Assembly (NCBI GenBank): GCA_963704975.1 | Contig: CAVPIK010000006.1 | Span: 186,001 to 250,000 of the forward strand | Length of the DNA stretch: 64,000 nucleotides | Direction: 5' to 3' | DNA from: JAGNDO01 sp963704975 | GTDB taxonomy: Bacteria; Chloroflexota; Anaerolineae; Caldilineales; Caldilineaceae | Shown here: one piece after another, positions 41,345 through 51,101 of the stretch | Layout: each line of letters opens with the position of its first letter | Position numbering within the stretch: the stretch's first letter is position 1 | Notes under the pieces: generated by a model | Told to the model about the DNA's origin: nothing | Databases searched by the model: none | Seen by the model: only the letters and a program-made list of their open reading frames with translations | Position numbers and translations under genes: made by a program

Positions 41345-43105
41345 CTACCCCACAATCCCATTCAGCCGCCGGATCAGATCCCCCCAGCGGCTGATGCGGA
41401 AGTCCAGGCCGTCGTAGAATTGGCTGATGTGCTGGTCGGGCAGATAGATGGTCAGGCCGTGAGCCCGATAGGTGCCTGTGCCGGATTGTTGATAGTTCAC
41501 CCCCGCCGCCCGGGCCGTCAACACGGGGGAGCGGGTCGGATCCCCCATCACTTGTAGAATCGATTGGGCGGCCCGATCCACGGCCTCTGCGGCCCCGGCC
41601 ATGCCCGGCTCGTGCTTCTCATCCACGGCGCGCAGGCCAGCCATCTCTTCGGAAACCAAGCGCAGGAAATCTCTTAAATCTCGATAATCGGGATCGTCAA
41701 AGCGCAGGGAATTGGCTTTGGCCCGGCGCAGGGCTATAGCCAGGCCTGGGTGATCGTCCCAGTGCAGATCCGCGGCCACCACAAAGCGGTTCAACAGCTC
41801 GGCCAGGGCATCCAGTTGGGGCAAAATGGTGGCAGATTGGGTGATGGACTGATTTTGGCCCACATAGCTATCCATGTACAGATCGACCATCGTCTGGGCC
41901 AAATGTTCGGGGCGCAGCGTGGGATTCCCCACCATGGTTTGCAGCAACCGGGTATAGTCCCATCCGGCCATAGGCTCCACCTCTTGGCTGGCTACAAGGA
42001 AGGTGGCGTTGTTGCGCAGTTGGTAGGCCACCTCCACCATCGCCATCAAACAGGCATCCATGCCGATGATGTCCACGGTTTCGCCCGTGGCCAGGGCGGC
42101 CTGCTGGAAGGCCAATTGCAGTTCGCTGTTGTCCAGAAAATCCTTGCTGCTGTCGTCCGCGGCAATCCAGCGGGAGGATCCCTGCCCATCGTCCTGGACG
42201 GGCAGGTTGGCCATAATGCGATCCAACACAGGCGTGTCGCTGCCGGACGTTTCGCTGCCGGGCGTGTCGATGACGTCGGGCTTCGCACCTTCACCCAGGC
42301 CGCGGGTGGAAGGCTGGGACGCTACCGAGCGGGTGGCGGGCGGCGGCGCATCGTCGGACAGGGCCATGATGCGGTCCGTCGTGCGCAAAAAGAGGGACTT
42401 GCCCATTCTGACATCGGACAGCACCCGGCGGCTGCTGCCCAAGCCCCGCACAGCCCCAGGCAGGGCGCCTCGATAGCGCGCCCACAGGTCGTCTTCCTTC
42501 CAGCCGCCGCCGTGGTTCCAGATCACCACGGCGTAGTGATCCGCCGGGAAGGTGCGCTGGCCCCATACAATAAAATCGGTCAAAGTGGTCGGGTCGCCGG
42601 TGTTGGTTTCGGGGATATTCAGCACCGTGGGGGCCTGACCCGGCGGGTTGATGATGATGCGATAGCTGCGGTCCGCCTCGCTGACCGTGTCAAACTGGAC
42701 CACGCAGGCCACCTCGTCCGAGGTGCCCGCCGTGCGCAGTTCCACAATATCCGTATAACCGGCCGTGGTCATCTCGGCCATCACCTGCGCCCAACCGGCC
42801 TCGGTCTCAAACTTCAGCCCGTTGTCCCCGGCCATGAAGATCATCAACGTCCAACGCCGGGCGGGCGGGGCGGGCTCTGGGAAGCCGGGGATATCGATGC
42901 CGGCCAGATCATCCTGGGGCGGGACGGGGAGAGGATCTCGCGGCGGCTGGGTTGTTCCGCCTGGGATGACCGAGGGCGGCTGGGTGGGTGGAATAGACTG
43001 GGTGGGCAGAGAAACAGACGGTTGGGCGGAAGGGGCAGGTGGTGGCGTGGATCCCCCCATCAACATACGGAGGATGCGGCCCAGAAAGCGGAAAAAAGTT
43101 GCCAT
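41345..43105 (-). CDS. Clostripain-like (peptidase C11) caspase-clan protease
   Basis: 586 aa, no frame break. A Pro-rich N-terminal 80 residues precede the catalytic domain that begins WTLMIFMAGDNGLKFE. The catalytic His is in IWNHGGGW and the Cys in GMDACLMAMVEVAYQL. Between them lies a ~150-aa variable, Ser/Asp-rich insert that is probably a processing or activation loop. C11 enzymes cleave after basic residues and are often self-activated. No signal peptide is evident, suggesting a cytoplasmic role. AAGGA precedes the ATG. The CHAT gene follows 179 bases downstream on the same strand, separated by a repeat element. Confidence 0.85.
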   Translation of the reverse strand: MATFFRFLGRILRMLMGGSTPPPAPSAQPSVSLPTQSIPPTQPPSVIPGGTTQPPRDPLPVPPQDDLAGIDIPGFPEPAPPARRWTLMIFMAGDNGLKFETEAGWAQVMAEMTTAGYTDIVELRTAGTSDEVACVVQFDTVSEADRSYRIIINPPGQAPTVLNIPETNTGDPTTLTDFIVWGQRTFPADHYAVVIWNHGGGWKEDDLWARYRGALPGAVRGLGSSRRVLSDVRMGKSLFLRTTDRIMALSDDAPPPATRSVASQPSTRGLGEGAKPDVIDTPGSETSGSDTPVLDRIMANLPVQDDGQGSSRWIAADDSSKDFLDNSELQLAFQQAALATGETVDIIGMDACLMAMVEVAYQLRNNATFLVASQEVEPMAGWDYTRLLQTMVGNPTLRPEHLAQTMVDLYMDSYVGQNQSITQSATILPQLDALAELLNRFVVAADLHWDDHPGLAIALRRAKANSLRFDDPDYRDLRDFLRLVSEEMAGLRAVDEKHEPGMAGAAEAVDRAAQSILQVMGDPTRSPVLTARAAGVNYQQSGTGTYRAHGLTIYLPDQHISQFYDGLDFRISRWGDLIRRLNGIVG

Positions 43106-43406
43106 ATCAGCGTCCTTGTCTTTTATGTCGGCTTCGGTGAAGGAAAGTGATCATCGGCCCTCGCCTCCTGGATTGGGGCTGGGGCAAGCGGCACTCATCA
43201 AAACATGATTGGTCAACAAACTGCGGTTGAGGTCCAGCGAGGTCGGAAACGGTTGCGTCGTGGAGGATTATAGCACGTTGTGAAAAACAGCGTCAATGCG
43301 GACGTTATCAGTAGGGGTTTGGGTTCCCGCTCCACCCACACATCCAAACCCCTGCAAAGATGTCAACCCTACATATATCTGGGACACAACCGTGGTGTTA
43401 TCACGG

Positions 43407-43443
43407 TTGCCAAAGCCAGCTTTCCATGTGCTATAATTGGCCC
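43407..43443 (+). promoter_or_regulatory. Leaderless-type promoter of the TPR gene
   Basis: TTGCCA (43407-43412), 19-bp spacer, perfect -10 TATAAT (43432-43437), and the ATG starts at 43444, only 6 bases beyond the -10 box. No Shine-Dalgarno is present. The rest of 43106-43406, between the divergent C11 and TPR genes, shows no gene. Confidence 0.6.
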
Positions 43444-44568
43444 ATGTACCTAGACCGCAACTATAAGCCACGCCGGCGCAAAAGTGCTTGGCGCTTCTGG
43501 CCCCTCATCCTACTGGCCTTCTTGGCCATCCATTTTTACAACCGGCCGCCGGAATGGCTCAATTCCCGGCCTTTGCAGCCTACGCCCACGCCCACCCGCA
43601 ACGCCATCTCTTGGCTGGCCGAGGCGGAGCGCTATGAGCAGGCGGGGAATCTGACCAAGGCGATCACCACCTATCAAGTGGCCGCCGCCCTGGAGCCGAA
43701 CAACCCGGATCCCCTGTCCGCCCAATCTCGGCTCTACGTGATCTTGAACGAGATCCCCCTGGCGGTGGAGACAGGCCGGCGGGCCGCGGAGATCGCCCCG
43801 GACAACCCGGATGCGCTCAACGCCTACGCCCGGGCCCTGGACTGGCAAGGTGATTTCGACGATGCCGCCGACTATGCCCTGGAAGCCTATCTGATCGAGC
43901 CGACCAACGCCGACACCCTGGCCATTCTGGGCGAGATTTATGCGGATGTGGGCAGTTGGGCCCGCGCCCAAGAATTCTTGGACCAAGCCTTGGAGGCCGA
44001 TCCCAACAACGTGTTGGCTCATCGCAACCAGGCCTGGCTCTACGAGCGCCAAGGCGATTACACCCTGGCGGTCGGGGCCTATGACAAAGCCATCGCTTTG
44101 GCCCCCAATCGGGCGGATCTCTACATCGGCAAGGGCATGCAATATCAGGTGATCTTTGAGTGGGAGGAGGCCATTGCCGCCTACACCTTGGCCACCGAAG
44201 TCAATCCCAATGTGGCCTTCACATGGGATGCCCTGGGCTGGGGCCTCTTTTTGAGCGGGGATCAGTTGCAGGCCCTGCGTATTCTGCGCAAAGCGGTGGA
44301 AGTGGACCCTGAGGATGGCAGCGCCCAATCCCACTTGGGCATGGTCTACTATGCCCGGCGCAACTACGAAGATGCGGTCACAGCCCTGGAGATCGGCGTT
44401 GGCCTCTTGGGCGACAAGAGCCGTATCGAAGCCCTCTATCAATTGGGGCTGGCCCACATCTACAAAAAGCCCGAAGAATGCGACAAGGCTATCCCCTGGC
44501 TCAACAAAGCCCTAGAGATCGACCCCACCAGCCTCCCCGCCCTGGAAGGTCTATCGATCTGCCGCTAA
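43444..44568 (+). CDS. Membrane-anchored tetratricopeptide-repeat protein
   Basis: 374 aa, no frame break. A basic N terminus (NYKPRRRKSAWR) and one membrane span (FWPLILLAFLAIHFY), a short Pro/Thr linker, then about nine TPR units from residue 60 to the end (AISWLAEAERYEQAGNLTKAITTYQ and onward). It is expected to present the TPR superhelix on the outer face of the membrane as a protein-binding scaffold. Start MYLDRN at 43444, with a -10 box immediately upstream. The STAND/TPR gene follows 104 bases later. Confidence 0.82.
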   Translation: MYLDRNYKPRRRKSAWRFWPLILLAFLAIHFYNRPPEWLNSRPLQPTPTPTRNAISWLAEAERYEQAGNLTKAITTYQVAAALEPNNPDPLSAQSRLYVILNEIPLAVETGRRAAEIAPDNPDALNAYARALDWQGDFDDAADYALEAYLIEPTNADTLAILGEIYADVGSWARAQEFLDQALEADPNNVLAHRNQAWLYERQGDYTLAVGAYDKAIALAPNRADLYIGKGMQYQVIFEWEEAIAAYTLATEVNPNVAFTWDALGWGLFLSGDQLQALRILRKAVEVDPEDGSAQSHLGMVYYARRNYEDAVTALEIGVGLLGDKSRIEALYQLGLAHIYKKPEECDKAIPWLNKALEIDPTSLPALEGLSICR

Positions 44569-44576
44569 AACTTAAA

Positions 44577-44650
44577 AATTAACCATCAACCGTTAACCAT
44601 TAACTATTCCGAACAGGAATGGTTGATGGTTAATGGTTAATTTTTAATGA
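44577..44650. repeat. TTAACCAT short-repeat hairpin between TPR and STAND genes
   Basis: Heptamer-like TTAACCAT units on the left face ATGGTTAA units on the right around AATGGTT/AACTATTCC, giving a long imperfect hairpin that ends TTTTTAAT. It can terminate the TPR transcript. Confidence 0.65.
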
Positions 44651-44672
44651 GTTCGGTCGTGAACCTATTCCC

Positions 44673-46877
44673 ATGCCCACCAGATATCCGCCTGAAACAG
44701 AACCGCATATTCTCCACAACCTGGGGTTATACCGGATCGCCCACTTTAGCGGGCGGCGGGACGAGCTGCGCACCCTGCACACCTGGCTGACCCAACCGGG
44801 CGAGAACAGCGCGCTGGCCATCACCGGCAACCAGGGCAATGGCAAGAGCACCCTGGCCACGCGCCGCGGCCTGGGCCAACATCCGCCACTTCTCCGACGG
44901 GGTGATCTGGGTGGGGCCGGCGGGTCAGGATCGCTTCCGCCTCTACGACATCGTGCGCACCTTGGACACGGTGCTGGGCACCGCCATCTCCGGCATGAGC
45001 GTGGAGCGCTGGGATACGGCCATTTTGGAACAGCTCTATCGGCGCAAACGGCTGCTGATTTTGGACGAACTTTCTGGGGCCACGGACGTGGAGTTGCGCA
45101 CCCTGGTGGAGATCATCAGCCGCCTGCGGGAATCTGGCGGCCAGTCCCGGGTGCTGCTGATCAACCGGGCCTGCAACCCTGTGATCGCCGAGCTGGTGCA
45201 AGACCGGGAACTGATGTTGGCCGGGTTAACCCAACCGGAGTTGCCCGCCTATATCGCCGCCCAAGCCCCCAGCCCCGCCCAACCCATCGCCCTGGACCAC
45301 CTGGCCGATCTATATCGGATCAGCGGCGGCAGCCCCCTGGGGTTGCGCTTTCTTTTTGGATTAATGCTCGATTATTCCTGGCCAGAGATCCTGGGGGCGG
45401 TAGGGGAGATTTCGACGGTGGATGGTATGGCCCCTGTGCAGGAACTGGCCTCCCTGGCCGTGGACGCCTTTGGGGCCGTCTATCCCCAGGCCAGTTCGCT
45501 CATGGCCCAACTGGTGAACGCGGCCGGCGGGGCCACCTTCACCGCCCTGCGGGAGCTTTTTTGGGCCGAGTTGGGGGATCAACCGCCAAGGTTGACCAAT
45601 TGCTTTCGGACCTGGTGGATCGGGGACTGCTGGAGGAGGACTCCTTCCGCCAGCGGGTGATCATCCAGCCCGTGGTGCGCCGCTTCCTGGTCCACAACGC
45701 CGTCCAGATGGGGGACGACTGGCTGCGCCGCCATGCCATCTACTATCAACAGGTGGCCGAAGGCTATCAACGCCTGCCCCTGGAACAGTGGCAGGGCATG
45801 GATGTGGAATGGGGCAACGTCCACTATGGCGCGGACTGGTGCCTGGACCGGGCCCGGGAGCTTTGGGGGGCAGATCCGCCGGAGATGGTCGACACCCCCT
45901 TGGAACGTCAGGCCGATTTTGGCCCGCCCGCCCCCCGCCCGGATCTGGGCAACAGCGTGGCGGGCATGAAGGAAGAGCTGCGCCTGATCCGCAACTATGC
46001 CCTCAACTTGGCCCCGTATGGCTTCTGGCGCCATCCCCCCGGCATTGTGCGCTGGCTGGCGGCGGGGGCGGTGGCCAGCCTGGCCCTGCGGGATGTGGGC
46101 AGCTATGGCTGGCTGATCATGAATATCGGTCGCCAATATTTTTTCCAGGGGGATGTGGACAAAGCGGTGGGGTATTTGAGCCGGGCCTTGGTGATCTTTG
46201 AAGATCGAGACATGCTGCTCAACCAGGCCTATGCCCACACGGATCTGGGCACGGCCAAACGCATCCTCAACCAGCTTGCCCCGGCCCTGGACCACTTTTG
46301 GAATGCCTTTGAGTGTGTGGCCCAGTTGGGCAACCAACGAGAGCTGGCCACCGCCTACATCAACCTGGGCAGCGCTTATTTCAGCATGCAAAACTACAAG
46401 CGGGCCTTGGAGCATCACCGCAAGGGGCTGCGCATTGCCCAGCGCCTGGGGGACGGTCAGCGGGTGGCCAGCGCCTACAACAACATCGGGCTGGTGCTGG
46501 AAAGCAGACACGAACTACACCAGGCCCACGCCGCCTATCAACAGGCCCTGGACGGCTTTCAGCAGGTCAACGATCTGTTGGGGATCAGCACCTGCTATAA
46601 CAACCTGGGATCCGTGGGCTATTCTCTGAAAAATCACCCCCAGGCCCTGATGTGGTATGAATTGGACCTTGCCCTCTCGGCCCGGCGGGGGGCGTGGCTG
46701 GACATGGCCGCCACCCTGCACAACCTGGGCCACGTGGCGTTAGAGCAACAGGAGTGGCAACAAGCAAGCAGCTACTTCAACGCCAGCCGAGATCTCTACG
46801 CCGCCTTCCGCCTGGAAGAATACGTGCGGGAGGAAGAGGAGATGCTCGATTACATCGAAGAAAACACCCCGATTTAA
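44673..46877 (+). CDS. STAND-type NB-ARC ATPase with C-terminal TPR sensor
   Basis: About 735 aa. Residues 20-330 form a NB-ARC-like NTPase: P-loop GNQGNGKSTLA, Walker B LLILDEL, LINRACNPV sensor region, GLTQPELPAYIA and the GSPLGL helical-domain motif. Residues 480-720 form about six TPRs (YINLGSAYFSMQNYKRALEHH; AYNNIGLVLESR). There are two shifts, one extra base near 44862 and one missing G in the G-run near 45578, and the outer parts are in the same frame. No effector domain is fused, so an effector must act in trans; the C11 and CHAT proteases across the divergent promoter are candidates by location only. Confidence 0.8.
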   Translation: MPTRYPPETEPHILHNLGLYRIAHFSGRRDELRTLHTWLTQPGENSALAITGNQGNGKSTLATRRGLGQHPPLLRRGDLGGAGGSGSLPPLRHRAHLGHGAGHRHLRHERGALGYGHFGTALSAQTAADFGRTFWGHGRGVAHPGGDHQPPAGIWRPVPGAADQPGLQPCDRRAGARPGTDVGRVNPTGVARLYRRPSPQPRPTHRPGPPGRSISDQRRQPPGVALSFWINARLFLARDPGGGRGDFDGGWYGPCAGTGLPGRGRLWGRLSPGQFAHGPTGERGRRGHLHRPAGAFLGRVGGSTAKVDQLLSDLVDRGLLEEDSFRQRVIIQPVVRRFLVHNAVQMGDDWLRRHAIYYQQVAEGYQRLPLEQWQGMDVEWGNVHYGADWCLDRARELWGADPPEMVDTPLERQADFGPPAPRPDLGNSVAGMKEELRLIRNYALNLAPYGFWRHPPGIVRWLAAGAVASLALRDVGSYGWLIMNIGRQYFFQGDVDKAVGYLSRALVIFEDRDMLLNQAYAHTDLGTAKRILNQLAPALDHFWNAFECVAQLGNQRELATAYINLGSAYFSMQNYKRALEHHRKGLRIAQRLGDGQRVASAYNNIGLVLESRHELHQAHAAYQQALDGFQQVNDLLGISTCYNNLGSVGYSLKNHPQALMWYELDLALSARRGAWLDMAATLHNLGHVALEQQEWQQASSYFNASRDLYAAFRLEEYVREEEEMLDYIEENTPI

Positions 46878-46982
46878 GGCAAAAGGCAAAAGGCAAAGTG
46901 CAAAAGGCAAAAGGGGTTGGGTCGCACCATGAACGGTCAACCCCCGACTATTTTTGCCTTTTGCACTTTGCCTTTTGCCTTC
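46876..46982. repeat. AAAAGGCAAA short-repeat inverted element, copy 1
   Basis: AAGGCAAAAGGCAAAAGGCA-type arm (46876-46912) faces its complement TTTTTGCCTTTTGCACTTTG (46950-46982) around a 37-base loop. The same arms with another loop occur at 53232-53340, and one arm alone at 57413-57431. It begins at the STAND stop codon and may serve as its terminator. Confidence 0.8.
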
Positions 46983-47062
46983 CCCTCGAAACTCTAACAC
47001 TTCTCTAGCGCAGATCGCACACAGAATCAGACACAAATGGCCTATCCTAAGGGGGTGGCAAT

Positions 47063-47092
47063 TTGGTGATACCTCTCGTTATCCGGTATCAT
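47063..47092 (+). promoter_or_regulatory. groESL promoter
   Basis: -35 TTGGTG (47063-47068), 18-bp spacer, -10 TATCAT (47087-47092). The predicted start falls just ahead of the CIRCE element. Confidence 0.65.
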
Positions 47093-47101
47093 ACCTTCAC
47101 G

Positions 47102-47128
47102 TTAGCACTCTCACCCAGAGAGTGCTAA
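47102..47128 (+). promoter_or_regulatory. CIRCE operator (HrcA binding site)
   Basis: Exact consensus TTAGCACTC, nine bases, GAGTGCTAA. It overlaps the predicted transcription start of groES, so HrcA should repress the operon until heat stress. No hrcA gene is in the window. Confidence 0.97.
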
Positions 47129-47249
47129 CTCATGTCAAGAGCGTTCAATCAGATGATCGTTCAATCAAATTCGATAGTTCCCATCACGTAGTTCAGTGCA
47201 ATTTCAACACAGCGTAATTTCAAATTATTTCAACAGGAGGAAATCAGAA

Positions 47250-47537
47250 ATGAATCTTCGACCCCTTGGCGACCGCCTGGTCGTGACCCCCATGGAGCAG
47301 GAAGAGACCACCAAGACCGGTATTTTGCTGCCCGAGAGTGCCAAAGAGAAGCCCCAACAGGGCAATGTGATCGCCGCCGGCCCTGGTGGCCGCAAGGAAA
47401 GTGGCGAGCGTATCGCCATGGACGTGCAGGTTGGCGACAAGGTGCTGTATGCCAAGTACGCCGGCACCACCATCAAGATCGATGGCAAAGAGTATCTGAT
47501 TTTGAAGGAAACTGACGTTCTGGCCGTTGTCGAATAG
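47250..47537 (+). CDS. groES: Co-chaperonin GroES
   Basis: 95 aa, normal length. Mobile-loop region EEETTKTGILLPESAKEKPQ-type sequence and the GNVIAAGPG roof segment are present. AGGAGG lies about 9 bases before the ATG at 47250. It caps GroEL rings during ATP-driven folding. Upstream CIRCE and downstream groEL confirm the operon. Confidence 0.97.
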   Translation: MNLRPLGDRLVVTPMEQEETTKTGILLPESAKEKPQQGNVIAAGPGGRKESGERIAMDVQVGDKVLYAKYAGTTIKIDGKEYLILKETDVLAVVE

Positions 47538-47668
47538 ATTCTTATCTGAATCTTCGTCAAGATTTTCCGTCAAATGCCAGCTTTGAACAAAAAACAACGT
47601 AAATAGCGCGTTGCCCCGACTCTATTCTTGTCGTGGCAGCAAGATTCGCACCAAAGGAGAATGATACT

Positions 47669-49315
<1,647 letters not shown>

Positions 49316-49348
49316 TCCGGTTGCCCAACCGTAGGAAATGTAGTATCT

Positions 49349-49389
49349 AAAAGAGGGGGAGCCGACTTCATCGGCTCCCCCTCTTTTTT
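49349..49389 (+). terminator. groEL terminator
   Basis: Stem AAGAGGGGGAGCCGA / TCGGCTCCCCCTCTT with a 5-base loop, followed by T4-5. Confidence 0.9.
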
Positions 49390-49411
49390 GTTTCTGTGAT
49401 AAAATAGCCCC

Positions 49412-49759
49412 ATGCACGAACTGGCGATCACCCAAAGCATTATCGACTTGGCCATTGAGGCCGCCCAGCGGGAAGATGCCCGCGCGATCAACCAGATCGA
49501 TCTGGTGATCGGGGATCTCTCCAGCATTGTGGATGATTCGGTGCAGTTCTATTTCGACATCCTGAGCAAAGAGACCCTGGCCGCCGGGGCCACCCTGGTC
49601 TTTCGCCGGGAACCTGCCATCGCCCTGTGCTTGGATTGCGGCGCACAGACCCCGGTCAAGCCGCCGGTGGCCGCCTTCTGCCCCGAATGCGACAGCCAAC
49701 GCATCCAGATCAGCGGCGGCAAAGATTTCCGCATGGAAAGCATTGATATTGACAACTGA
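49412..49759 (+). CDS. hypA: Hydrogenase/urease nickel-incorporation protein HypA
   Basis: 115 aa. The N-terminal MHE (His2 binds Ni) and two CxxC pairs (CLDC, CPEC) forming the zinc site match HypA exactly. It delivers nickel with HypB to NiFe hydrogenase. No hydrogenase or hypB is in the window. TAAAAT ends 6 bases before the ATG at 49412 and no Shine-Dalgarno is visible, suggesting a leaderless transcript. The HD gene follows 19 bases downstream. Confidence 0.9.
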   Translation: MHELAITQSIIDLAIEAAQREDARAINQIDLVIGDLSSIVDDSVQFYFDILSKETLAAGATLVFRREPAIALCLDCGAQTPVKPPVAAFCPECDSQRIQISGGKDFRMESIDIDN

Positions 49760-49778
49760 AACCCTGAAAGGAAGCCCT

Positions 49779-50364
49779 ATGCCCCTCCCCAGCCGAGAAG
49801 AAGCCTATGCCCTGTTGACCGAATGGGTGGAATCCGAGAGTTTGCGCCGTCACATGCTGGCGGTGGAGGCGGCTATGCGCGCCTATGCCCGGCATTATGG
49901 CGAAGACGAGGATCTGTGGGGCATCACCGGGCTGTTGCATGATCTGGACTACGAGCGCTTTTCGGACATGCTGGATCTGGACAATGGCCATCCCCGCACG
50001 GAATTGCGCTATTTTCGCAAATGGGGCTATCCGGCGGAGCTGATCCACGCCGTGGAGGCCCACGCCACCTTCCTGGGCGTGCCCAGCGAAAGCCTGCTGG
50101 ACAAGAGCCCTCCTGGCCTGCGACGAGTTGACCGGGCTGATCCAGGCCTGCGCCTACGTCCGCCCCAGCCGGGACATTCGGGAGGTCAAGCTGAAGTCGG
50201 TCAAGAAAAAGTGGAAAGACAAAGCCTTCACCGCGGCCATTGACCGGGAAGAGAACATGCACTTCATCGAGGCGTTGGGCGTCCCGTTTGACGAGCACGT
50301 GCAGCGGGTCTTGGAGGCCATGCAGGGCATTGCCACCGAATTAGGGGTGGATGGGAGTGGGTGA
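49779..50364 (+). CDS. HD-domain phosphohydrolase
   Basis: About 194 aa with the metal-binding order H (RRHMLAVEAAM), HD (GLLHDLDYERF), H (DNGHPRTELRYF) and H (HAVEAHATFLG), as in the HDIG-related metabolic hydrolases. One base is gained near 50107 (AAGAGCCC), after which the frame continues LLACDELTGLIQACAYVRP to the stop at 50364. AAAGGA precedes the ATG. The substrate is unknown; close relatives are annotated as phosphohydrolases acting on nucleotides. Confidence 0.8.
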
Positions 50365-50395
50365 TTCGTGGTAGAATAGAGACGGAGGTAATACC

Positions 50396-50647
50396 ATGAC
50401 CGTACAATCAATCAGACAACCCAATGGTCAAGCTGCAACTCAATCTATGGACGCTATCCTCTTTCGGATCGATGCCATCCAGCGCGAGCTGCGCGATTTA
50501 CGCCAAGTTGTTGAGCGCTATGCGACCGATACGCCAGAGATAGATATAGTCGAGGAGTTGGCCGGTTCTCTCGGCCCTGGTTCGGTGACCAAAGTCGAAG
50601 AATTCAGCACGTTTGACATCGCCTGGTCGATCAAACACAATTTGTGA
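50396..50647 (+). CDS. Small coiled-coil protein preceding hicAB
   Basis: 83 aa. The middle (FRIDAIQRELRDLRQVVER) is a short coiled coil, and the C terminus is acidic. GGAGG lies 7 bases before the ATG and TAGAAT about 25 bases upstream may be the -10. It ends 9 bases before hicA, so it is probably co-transcribed. Such short coiled-coil proteins often are antitoxins, but no homologous family is recognised and no second toxin is adjacent. Confidence 0.65.
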   Translation: MTVQSIRQPNGQAATQSMDAILFRIDAIQRELRDLRQVVERYATDTPEIDIVEELAGSLGPGSVTKVEEFSTFDIAWSIKHNL

Positions 50648-50656
50648 GACAAGACC

Positions 50657-50851
50657 ATGCCCAAGAAAATCCGTGAGCTGAAGGCCATGCTGCGCAAAGC
50701 TGGGTTTGTGGAACGCGGAGGTAAAGGGAGCCATACAGTCTGGATGCATACATCCTTGCCTGAAAAGATCGTCCTGTCTGGCAAAGATGGGCAGGATGCA
50801 AAGCCGTATCAGGAAAGAGATGTCTCGACAGCGTTGAAGAAGGTGGGGTGA
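50657..50851 (+). CDS. hicA: HicA-family mRNA interferase toxin
   Basis: 64 aa. The double-stranded RNA-binding-like fold has KIRELKAMLRKAGFVERGGKGSH-type sequence with the catalytic His after GKGS, and ends in a short helix (VSTALKKVG). HicA toxins cleave mRNA and are neutralised by HicB. hicB starts 4 bases after the stop. Confidence 0.88.
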   Translation: MPKKIRELKAMLRKAGFVERGGKGSHTVWMHTSLPEKIVLSGKDGQDAKPYQERDVSTALKKVG

Positions 50852-50855
50852 CGAG

Positions 50856-51071
50856 ATGAACAACCATTACAGCATGACCATTGAATGGTCCGAGGAAGAT
50901 GAGGCGTATGTGGTGAGCTTTCCGGAATTCTCTGGCGCTCATACCCACGGGGCGACCTATTTGGAAGCCGTCAAGAACGGTCAAGATGTACTCGGCCTGT
51001 TGATCGAAACCTTTGAGCAAGAGGGGAAACCCCTCCCGGAGCCTGTCCGATTTCAATATGCCTTGGCATAG
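50856..51071 (+). CDS. hicB: HicB-family antitoxin
   Basis: 71 aa with the partial RNase-H-like HicB fold (DEAYVVSFPEFSGAHTHG, YLEAVKNGQDVLGLLIE). It lacks a C-terminal HTH or ribbon-helix-helix, so DNA binding for autoregulation would need another factor, possibly the 83-aa protein two genes upstream. Confidence 0.87.
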   Translation: MNNHYSMTIEWSEEDEAYVVSFPEFSGAHTHGATYLEAVKNGQDVLGLLIETFEQEGKPLPEPVRFQYALA

Positions 51072-51101
51072 GGAGATTTTGGCCTGACCCACTATCACCC
51101 G

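Noticed and set aside
43268..43471. Minus-strand 67-codon frame overlapping the TPR start
   Set aside because: Overlaps a well-supported plus-strand gene start and promoter; no ribosome site or homology features.
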